Under the pieces are notes generated by a model, which worked only from the letters and a program-made list of their open reading frames with translations, was not told the origin of the DNA and searched no databases. Made by a program: the position numbers and the translations under genes. Below, in pieces: positions 56,521-64,000 of a DNA stretch of 64,000 bases; position 1 is the first letter of the stretch, and every line of letters begins with the position of its first letter. Source of the DNA: Glaciozyma antarctica PI12 (lineage: Eukaryota; Basidiomycota; Microbotryomycetes; Kriegeriales; Camptobasidiaceae); assembly GCA_002917775.1 (NCBI GenBank), contig KZ627162.1, positions 276,357 to 340,356 on the forward strand, written 5' to 3'.

Positions 56521-57385
56521 TCAACAAACGCGTTTGGAAGAGATGAGGCGAGCGCGAAGGACACTCGAGGCGCCTGCGAAGCGAGTTCTCTTTCGACCAC
56601 CATCATCAAAGACCTCCTCCTCAATCGCAAGTATCCACGCCTTATACGGGTTGATGCTCCGAATCGTCGAACGAGAGGCGTCCAGAACCGCGCGAAGGTC
56701 TTCGAGCGAGTGTTTTGTAGTTCGCCCATTCGAGAGAGGCAAAGTGACAGGTGAATGGTGGGAGAGAAGGGAAGGGGAGTTGTTCTGCTCCGTGGCTCCT
56801 GGTCGAGAGATGCTGGAGTTGAGGCCAGGCGTTGACGAGTCTTCGGAGGAAAGTATAAAAAAAGAAAGCAGTGTCGGGGACGCGAGAGAAGGGACTCACG
56901 CTGCCAGCTCCGAAAGAGTCAACTCGCTGCCTCGATCGGTGAACTCGCAAAGCTGACATCGCCTTGATCAAGGGCGCCTTCTCGTTCAACCGCGCATCCA
57001 AGGCAAGCTCGTCCACCTTGAGGAGGGCGGGCACGATTTTTGCGCTGTTCGTTGCAGTTGAAATCAAGGACGCTTTAAAGCGCAGGAAGTCAGCTTCGGA
57101 GGAGCCAAAGCAGCCGGTAAGACAGCGTACCGAATGGAACACGTCGCGTCCGAATCAGCCTTCCTTAACTTCTTCTGCAGCGCCATCGCCGCCTTCCCCG
57201 AGCGAAGGACTACGCAAGTGTAAGCAACGGGTGCAAACGCAGCCTACCAGGCGCGGCAGACGCGCTTTTGCACGCCGAGCGTGAAGAGTTTTCGAGGTAA
57301 AGCAGTCGAGGATCTGGCGCAGGATTTCGGTGGGGAGGGCAGTGGCGGGAGAGGCCTGATCGACTTTGCCGCGACCATCAGCCAT
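56521..57385 (-). pseudogene. Decayed tandem copy of the F-box gene at 57772-59401
   Basis: The N-terminal text is retained in pieces: TALPTEILRQILDCFTSKTL (F-box start), then SEADFLRFKASLIST, LLKVDELALDARLNEKAPLI, KAMSAL, FLRRLVNAWPQLQHLSTRSH, FTCHFASLEWANYKTL and LRAVLDASRSTIRSIN, after which homology stops. The intact neighbour has the same order (LPTETLRQILDCALE, APLIKAMSALPLL, LANAWPHLKHLSLS, CHLTSLEWVDYNHTLNNLRA). The pieces lie in several frames and the LRR half is absent, so this is a pseudogene. Its upstream region (57580-57680) also matches that of the intact gene (59740-59830). Confidence 0.75.
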
Positions 57386-57771
57386 CCTGGGTGGTAGTGA
57401 GGGGAGTGAGAGGAGCGAGAGAGGGAATTACAAGGCGCGCGTCCGCAAGCGCGCAAGGTTTGACTTCTTCTCTTCGCTCGAAGCTAGTCTTCTTTCGGCT
57501 CTCTCGCTCTGCGCGCAGCCGTCCAGGCGTCCAGTGTTGCCGCAAAAAACTGCACTTACCACTGGATCGTAGGTACAGCTCTTCTGCTCGGAATTTCGTC
57601 GGCTCGAAGTCCTGCGAAGCTCGCTGACCGAGGCTCGCCACGCAGGTCGAGAGAAGAGACGAGGGCTCGGGGAAGCCAGCAACGACGAAAGCGCTGGTTT
57701 GAAACGGCACAGAAGGCGACACTCAATGGCTCTCTTTCCTTTCGAACCCGCAGACTCTCAGATTCGCTCAG
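57386..57771. other. Duplicated upstream region of the decayed F-box copy
   Basis: Contains CTCGCTGACCGAGGCTCGCC and GTCGAGAGAAGAGACGAGG, close matches of CTCGCTGACCGAAACTAGCT and TTGAGAGAAGAGAGGAGG near 59790. It is the promoter side of the tandem duplication. Confidence 0.55.
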
Positions 57772-59401
57772 CTACCAGTAGTCCTCATCAAAGACCTCCA
57801 CCTCCTCGAGCGCGACCTTCCACGTCCTAACCTGGCTCATCGCGCTCTGCCTCAGCTGAAACATCTGCATCAACAGTCCCTCTCCTCCCCCTCTCCTNNN
57901 NNNNNNNNNNNNNNNNNNNNNNNNNNNNNNNNNNNNNNNNNNNNNNNNNNNNNNNNNNNNNNNNNNNNNNNNNNNNNNNNNNNNNNNNNNNNNNNCCTAA
58001 CCTCCCTAACCTGGCTCTTCCCCCTCTGCCTCAGCTGAAACATCTGCATCAACACTTTTTTTTCTTCTTTCTTCTGCTCCACCCCATCCCGCTCATCCTC
58101 AAACTTGATCCACTCCGCACTCTTCTCCCACCTCGGCAGCTCGAGCCCCACTCCCACCTCCCCGCACGCTCGCACGATCTGGTCAATCTCGTCGTCCGTC
58201 GGTCGCGGTCCGCTGGGGACCTCATCCAGGTCGTCCCAGCTCGACGTGAACTTGAGGATCTCGAGGTTGCCTGCTCCTCCGCGCGTGCGGATGAAGGAAA
58301 GGAGGGAGGGGAGGGCGTCGGGCCAGCCGAGGGCGGTGAAGCGAATGGAGAGGGTGCGGAGGAGGGGGTTCGTTGAGGGAAGCGTGGAGAAGAGCGCGTT
58401 GCTGTATCCGTCGCTGTACCGGTAGATGTAATTTGCGAGAGTGAGATGGAGGAGGAGGGGGAGGCGCGAAGGGAGACTGTCGAGGTACAGAGGGTCGATG
58501 TGGTCCCGAATGGCCTCTTCGCCGAGGGCGAGTGAAGTGAGGGGGAGGTCGGCAAGGAAGTCGACAAATCCAGTGCGAGGAAGGACGTCGTTTCCGGTAG
58601 AGAGCATGCCGAGGCTGATGCTGCGAATTGTCGAACGAGAGGCGTCCAGGACCGCGCGGAGGTTGTTGAGCGTGTGATTGTAGTCGACCCATTCGAGAGA
58701 GGTGAGGTGGCAGGTGAAGGCTGAGAAGGGAGGGGTTACGGGGTGCTCGCAGCCGCGCATCGAGAGCGAGAGCGAGAGATGCTTGAGGTGGGGCCAGGCA
58801 TTGGCGAGTCTGCGGAGGAAGGAGTTTGGTACGAAAGTAGTCGATGGGGAAGCGAGGGGACTCACGCTGCCAATTGCACAGTCCCGAAGTCTCCACCTCG
58901 GTAGTTAAATCGAACGAGCAGCGGCAGGGCTGACATCGCCTTGATCAAGGGCGCCCCCGCAGCCGACGCAAGGTGGACCGCGAGCTCCTCCACTCCCGTG
59001 AAGGTCTCAACGACCTTGGTCAAGACAAGCAGGCTCTTGCTGTCCTTTCTGTTGTCGACGATGTCGAGGATACTTTGACTTTCAGAGACGTCAGCCTGTG
59101 AGCTGCAAACACGCAGGTAGAGAGCGTACCAAATCGAGCGCGTCGCGTCGGAATCAGCCTTCCCCAGCTTCTTCTGCAGCGCCACTGCTGCCTTCCCCGA
59201 CCGAAGCGCCACCCTAATGCTCGCAACAGGTGCGAACGCCTCGCACCAAGCGCGGCAGACGAGCTGGAGACGCCAGACGCTCTTCTGCGCGTCGAGGGGA
59301 GAAGAGTTTTCGAGGGCGCAGTCGAGGATCTGGCGCAAGGTTTCAGTGGGGAGGGCGGCGGCCGGAGAGCTACGGTCAGTTTCACGGCGAGGAGGAGCCA
59401 T
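57772..59401 (-). CDS. F-box protein, interrupted by an assembly gap
   Basis: The start at 59401 gives MAPPRRETDRSSPAAALPTE, TLRQILDCALENSS and WRLQLVCRAWCEAF, an F-box. Two introns (about 59080-59128 and 58810-58865) join ATRSICILDIVDNRKDSK and VQLAALANAWPHLKHLSL. Leucine-rich strands follow (LTSLEWVDYNHTLNNLRA, IRSISLGMLSTGNDVLP, LTSLALGEEAIRD, LLHLTLANYIYRYSDGYS, LEILKFTSSWDDLDEVPSGP) and a helical, acidic end EEKKVLMQMFQLRQ. A run of 98 N interrupts the end, but sequence beyond it repeats LMQMFQLRQ and continues SAMSQVRTWKVALEEVEVFD and EDYW, TAG 57774-57772, so the coding end is intact once the false gap is closed. Confidence 0.75.
57898..57995. other. Assembly gap (98 N) flanked by the same sequence on both sides
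   Basis: 57826-57875 and 58005-58054 are nearly identical (CCTAACCTGGCTC, then CTCTGCCTCAGCTGAAACAT and CTGCATCAACA). Contig ends that overlap but were not merged explain this better than a real repeat. Confidence 0.85.
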
Positions 59402-60031
59402 GCTGGAGGCGGTGAAGGGGAGGAGGAAGAGACGGAAAGCTGGGGAAGGGCGTCCACGTTTTCGGCCCCCTCTTCGCTACCTACAAGCTGTCCTCGTCTG
59501 CTTTCTCTCTGCGAGTCCAGTATCGGTGACGGCGAGCTCAATCAGTGAGCTCATCAGCAGCTTCGTTTGAGGACGACCCCCAGCGAGTCTGCTCAAACAT
59601 CGCCTTCAACCGCCTTCTCCTTCCTTTCGCTCCTCCTCCGGGGCGTCTGCTATGAATGAGGAGGCGTTTGATTGCCCCATAGAACTGCTTTTAAAAGCAC
59701 CCGCACTCTTGAGTAGCTTTCAGTCGAGTTGAAGTGCTCCTTCCCTTCTCGCGACCTCGTCAGCTCGAATTCCGGCAGAGCTCGCTGACCGAAACTAGCT
59801 TTCAGATTGAGAGAAGAGAGGAGGACTGAAGGAAAGTAGCAGCGATGGATCACTCTTTCAGCAGATGTGATTCACCTGGGTGCTCAAGCGAGGATATTGA
59901 GAAGTGCTCCGACGCGAGACCGACCAAAGTTTGCGAGAAGATCGAGTCGCGAGTTGGCAGTAGTTCTATACGCATGTCCATGAGCTAGCCGTGATTAGGT
60001 ACACTAATATTATTCATTCATTCATTCCTAC
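59402..60031. other. Upstream region of the F-box gene and 3' side of the esterase gene
   Basis: 59740-59830 is the parent of the duplicated promoter piece at 57580-57680. Near 60000 there is a lower-GC patch with ATTATTCATTCATTCATTCC, a short ATTC repeat, likely in the esterase 3' untranslated region. No gene is seen. Confidence 0.5.
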
Positions 60032-62069
60032 TCAAGCCTGGCTATCAAACGGCGCCGCCCGTCCCCAAAGTGCCGTTCCAACTCCGCACTCAGCAATCTT
60101 GTACGTCTGCCTCGTCCCGCTCACGCCGTTCGCTCCGCTTCCAAACGTGAGGAGGTTGAGCCTCTTTGCCCCGGTCACAGTCACCCATTTGCGGTAGCCG
60201 GTAGGGTTGGGAGAACCGGTGTAGACGAACGCGGCCCAGCGAGCGGTGAGCTCGTCGCTGGCGATGCGTTCGGCGGGCTTGAGACGAACTTCGGCGTTGC
60301 CGAAAAGGAGGTGAATGTCGTCCCTGATCACGAACGTCAGCGATGAATAAAGGATGGGAGGGAAGAGACGCACTCGTGAGCGACCTTGCCGACGCAGAAC
60401 GGGATCGTATCGTTGTTGTAGCTGAGGCCAAGGTCGAACTGAGCGAGATAGACGTTCTGCTTCGCCGGCGAGCCCGAGTTGAAGGTGATGTTGACAGCGC
60501 TCTGCTGGTTGGCGCAAGTCCTGTAGCGAATTCATCGTCAGTCGTGTGAAAAAGGAACGCTTGCTCGCGAGAAACGCACCAAGGGTAATCGGTCGCAATC
60601 GCCAGCAGTGACCTCCTAACGGCGTCAGGATCGTTTAACGCAAGGTCGTACAATCCCGAATCGAGGACGGCAGCAGCTCGGTCCTGGAGGATACCTCCGA
60701 CGACGGGCTCGAAGAAGGGCGCAAGAACTGGAGTTGGGAATCTGCGATTTCGCATCAGCGTCGCTCCACGCTTCTGAAAAAAAAATCACGCACATGCCTG
60801 CGACCGTAGGGCAGCCTTCGTCTTTGGTCGTCGTAAAGATGATCGCCTTTCCAGCGGCAGCGAGACCCTCTCCTCGGAGAACCGTCTTCGCGAAATCCTT
60901 CGCGACGAGCGTCCCATCAACGACGACATGAAGAGGAAGAGCCGTCCCCGACAATCCAGCGACGTTCGCCTGCGCGTACAGAGGCGAGCTCGCATTGTAG
61001 AGCGAGTCTTGGGCCTTGAGAATCGACGCCACCGACGCAGATCGGAAGCAGGCGACGTCCTTGCACTTGAGGGATCCAGCGACGACAGCGCCGACAGCGT
61101 TGGCGGTCGAGGAGGAGAGGTCACCGAAGTTGAGAGGGGCAGAATGGAGGATCGCGCGAGCGAAGTAGGGAGCGACGGAGGGGACGACGAGGAGGGATTT
61201 GATCATCTCTGCGCCCGAGGATTGCCCGGCGAGGGTGATGCGGTTGGCGTCGCCGCCGAAGTAGTTGATCTCCTCCTTGACGAACTCTGGAAGGAGAAGA
61301 TTGGGTCTGAATGCGAGACAAAGGGAGCGAGCGAGGGAAACTGACTGAGAGCGAGGATGAGGTCCTTGAGAGCGTAGTTCCCTGCGATACCGGCGCTGTC
61401 GAGCTTGAGGAGTCCGAGAGCACCAAGGCGGTACTGAACCGTGACGACAATCATCCGCTCCTTCGCCGCGAGCTTCGCGCCGTCGATAGCCTGGATCGAC
61501 GTCGCTCCCACGACTCCGCTTCCGCCATGGACCTGTGCGCAGAAGCCAATCAGTCCCTGGGCCCTCTTGCACTCGATTCGCGACCAGGACTGACCCAAAA
61601 AAAGACAGGAAGGTTCGAGTGCGCCTTGGCGTCGCGAGGAGTGTAGATGCTGAAAAGGAATCAGCCAGCGCACTCGACGACGAAGAAGGAAAAAAAGAGC
61701 GCACGAGATGAAGAGGCAGTCCTCGTTCGTGCTGCTGATCCCGACAGACGTCGCAGCGCCTGAGCTCAGTTGCGCACAAGCAGGCGCAAGTCGAGTCGCA
61801 TCGAATCTGCGCGACGAATCCATCAGCTCTCCTCACCTTCCTAAAGCCAGAAGAACTCACGCGTTGAACTTTCCGTACGCGACAGGGTCTGCGAAGCGAC
61901 GAGCGCCAGTGGGAGGGAGAGCGTAGGGGAGGACGAAGCGGTTCACAGTGCTCCCTTTGTACCCTTTGACGACTCCTCGACTGGTCTTGACGTCGATGGT
62001 GGGGTCGTAAGCGACGGTGGTGGAGAGGAAAGCGAGGAGAAAGAGGGGGAGACTGCTCTGGAGGAGCAT
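60032..62069 (-). CDS. Secreted type-B carboxylesterase/lipase 1
   Basis: Extracellular alpha/beta hydrolase of the cholinesterase/fungal lipase (type B) family. The start at 62069 gives a signal peptide MLLQSSLPLFLLAFLSTTVA, then TSRGVVKGYKGSTVNRFVLP. Family blocks: ISSTNEDCLFI, VHGGSGVVGATSIQAIDGAK (oxyanion region), VVTVQYRLGALGLLKLDSAG, GNYALKDLILAL, NRITLAGQSSGAEMIKSLLV (nucleophile Ser in GQSSGA), TTTKDEG (acid residue) and FCVGKVAHEDDIHLLFG (catalytic His), then NPTGYRKWVTVTG and the end WGRAAPFDSQA, TAG or TGA at 60032. Cys in EDCLFI and the Cys pairs fit disulfides of the family. Around eight short introns keep frame. It is tandem with a paralogue. Confidence 0.9.
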
Positions 62070-62313
62070 GGCGAGGGTGGTGGTGGAGATAAAGAGAAGG
62101 GGAGCGGAGCGGAGAAACGAAAGGAGAAGGCGAGCTCGGGGTTTGTTGTTCCCACGTTGGCGAACGAGATCAAAGCTAGAGAGAGACGAAACACGGAGGC
62201 GGACTTCGAGACGAACAAAGGTTGATCGGCCGCCGGAACGCGGGGTCGAAAGTCGACTTCGTATTTGGGTATCTTTGATGGCGAGGTGCGATGAGAGATG
62301 GGAGGGGGTAGTA

Positions 62314-64000
62314 TCACTGCAGTTTAGTACGAGAGATCAGCAACGAGACGAGGAAGGTGGCACGAAAAGCACGAACAGTGGTGTCCGAGGAGCTAGTACA
62401 AAGGGAGCGAGCGATCAAAGCAGCCGCAGCTGCTTCGAAAGGAACCCTCCTCCCCCAGAACCCCTTGCCCACAGCACACTGCTTCGCCCTCTGCGCCGAC
62501 GTAAGCACGCTCCTCGCCGTGCTGCCACCGAAGACGAGAATGTTGAGGTTCGACCCGCTCTCGAGCGGGGGCCAGACGCCGAGTGAGCCAGAGTTGGGCG
62601 AGCCGGTACGAGCGAACGCTCCCCAGCGATCCATGACTTCGTTCATGACGATCGTTTGGGAGCGGGAGAGGCGGGCGGTGGAAGTGCCGAAGACGGCGTA
62701 GATGTCGTCCCTGTTTGAGCGAATTAGTGCGCGATTAGGCTGAGCGAGGCGAGAGGACGTACTGGTGCGATGCCTTTCCGACGCAGAAGGGGACGGAGGA
62801 GTTGGAGTGCGAGATGCCGATGCTGAACTGAGCGAGGTAGACGACGGGCTTTGCGACGGCGTTCGAGCTGATGTTAACGGCGGATTGCTGGTTCGCGCAA
62901 GTCCTGTTATCGCAGAGTTAGTGGAAGTAGAGGGTGGGAACGACGAAGGAAGAAGAGGGAGAGCTGAGAGGGAATCAAGCGAGCTCACCAGCTATAATCG
63001 CTCGAGAGCGGCAGGAGCGCCTCCCTCGTCGCGTCCGCTCCATATCCAAGCGGGTACAACCCCGACCGGAGAATAGGCTCCGCGCGAGGTCCAAATAGCT
63101 GGCTCACGAACTTGGAGAAGAACTGAGCCGGCAGCGCGTTGGGAAGCCTGCGAAAGCCGCATCAGCCTCGCCCGTCCTTCGCAACGCCGAGCTCGGAGAA
63201 CAAAAAATAAAAAAACGTAACACTGCTGCGATAGCGTCGCAAGCCTCGTCCTTCATCGTCGTAAAGATGATCTGCTTCCCCACTCCCTCAATCGCTCCTC
63301 CCTCCTGCGTAACAGCTCCAAAAGCCCTCGTCACGAGCGTTCCATCGACGACGGTCCTAATCGGCGTAATCGGCGACGCTCCAGGCACACGTCCCGCAAA
63401 GATAATCGTCGAAGGATCAAAGAGCGAGAACTGGGCGTCGAGGATCTGCTGAACCGGCTGCCGCTGGAGGCATCCAAGGTTCGTGCAGTTGAGCCCGCCG
63501 GGTCCCATGATGCTCTCGCCGATGGCGTTGGCGATGGAGGGAGATTGGTCGGCGTAGTTGAGAGGGGCGGAGTGGAGGATCGCGCGGGAGAAGAGAGGGG
63601 TGGCGGAGGGAGTGACAAGGAGGGCTTTGATCATTTCGGCGCCGGAGGACTGGCCGGCGAGAGTGACCTTGTTGGAACCGCCGAAAGCGACGATCTCTTT
63701 CTGAATGAAGGCTTCGAGGTCGGAGGGTTAGCTTCGGAGGAGGAGGAGGGAGAGGAGGACGTACTGAGTGCGCTCATCACGTCCTTGAGACCGTAGTTGC
63801 CCGTGAGGCCTAGCGAGTCGATCTTGAGGAATCCGAGGACACCAAGGCGGTATTGGACAGTGACGACAATCACGTTCTCTCGCACAGCAAGAGCGGAGCC
63901 ATCGAGGCCAGTGCCGGTCGTCCCGCCAGCGATGAAAGAGCCTCCGTGGACCTGAGTTCGTTAGCGAGGTTAGCTTTCGTCTCGCGCTGAACGGCAAAGC
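62314..64000 (-). CDS. Secreted type-B carboxylesterase/lipase 2, N-terminal part outside the window
   Basis: Paralogue of the neighbouring esterase, cut by the window end at 64000. From the edge: VHGGSFIAGGTTGTGLDGSA, VVTVQYRLGVLGFLKIDSLG, GNYGLKDVMSALS, KVTLAGQSSGAEMIKALLVT (nucleophile Ser), HSAPLNYADQSPSIANAIGE, FTTMKDEACDAIAA (acid residue), SSDYSWTCANQQSAVNI, FCVGKASHQDDIYAVFG (His), RWGAFARTGSPNSGSLGVWP and CAVGKGFWGRRVPFE. Unlike esterase 1 the end carries about 38 extra residues with a hydrophobic stretch (FRATFLVSLLI) after CTSSSDTT, which could be a GPI or membrane-anchor signal. Introns match those of esterase 1. The start, signal peptide and EDCL block lie beyond the edge. Confidence 0.85.

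Noticed and set aside
57826-58054. Calling the repeat at the gap a genuine tandem repeat
   Set aside because: The two copies lie exactly at the contig edges and merging them restores the reading frame, which fits an unmerged overlap better.
62017-62586. Plus-strand open frame of 189 codons
   Set aside because: It spans the 5' end of esterase 1 and the 3' end of esterase 2 in antisense and is Arg-rich only by composition.
1-64000. Search for tRNA, rRNA, CRISPR, prokaryotic operons, transposons and LTR elements
   Set aside because: No tRNA B-box with a matching A-box, no array repeats and no reverse transcriptase, integrase or transposase motifs were recognised by eye.
53209-64000. Idea of a metabolic gene cluster (acyl-CoA synthetase plus two esterases)
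   Set aside because: F-box genes and pseudogenes lie between them, strand and promoters are independent, and no pathway enzyme links them.

Overview
This window looks like chromosomal DNA of a GC-rich basidiomycete yeast, most likely a red yeast of the Pucciniomycotina (Rhodotorula/Rhodosporidium-like). Genes are dense, on both strands, and split by many short introns of about 45 to 70 bp with GTGCGT/GTACGT/GTTCGT donors, CTGAC or CTAAC branch sites and CAG acceptors. Several proteins have a basidiomycete character: a macrophage-activating-glycoprotein-like secreted protein, a GT90/CAP10 glycosyltransferase and a vezatin/Inp2-like protein. I see no tRNA, rRNA, CRISPR array or recognisable transposon.

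Layout. 0-5.3 kb: secreted MAG-like protein and a Zn2Cys6 regulator. 5.8-8.4 kb: CKS1 and the Fe-S assembly ATPase NBP35, divergent from a 180 bp promoter. 8.6-13.1 kb: a Golgi-type GT90 enzyme and a secreted Ala-rich protein with two homologous halves. 13.7-16.6 kb: a second Zn2Cys6 regulator paralogous to the first. 17.2-22.6 kb: a Mid2-like surface protein, an HSD10-like dehydrogenase and a mitochondrial carrier. 23-27.5 kb: an unassigned gene, an ankyrin protein and a catalytically degenerate TDP1-like gene with a hydrophobic tail. 27.9-34.3 kb: a divergent F-box pair and its inverted, decayed copy bracket an Inp2/vezatin-like gene that is preceded by a short paralogue of its N-terminal part. 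35.5-46 kb: a small orphan gene, a PLAC8 protein, a GPI-type secreted protein, two unassigned genes and an F-box gene. 46.5-56.2 kb: housekeeping block of BMT2 (25S rRNA methyltransferase), SRP receptor alpha, a DNAJC7-type TPR/J-domain co-chaperone and an ACSS3-type acyl-CoA synthetase. 56.5-59.8 kb: tandem F-box duplication, one copy decayed, with an assembly gap. 60-64 kb: tandem secreted carboxylesterases, the second running off the window.

Most genes act independently. Possible links are acyl metabolism (ACSS3-like synthetase, HSD10-like enzyme, carrier) and the surface/secreted set (MAG, GT90, Mid2-like, GPI protein, esterases).

Three patterns cut across the window. (1) At least four genes (CKS1, NBP35, the F-box gene at 44.9 kb, SRP receptor) have an intron inside or directly after the start codon. 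(2) The Ala-rich secreted gene carries a tandemly duplicated exon whose two copies can only be used alternatively. (3) About ten otherwise conserved genes show one apparent single-base frame slip, often at C or T runs, which points to consensus errors in the assembly and means that 'broken' calls need read support.
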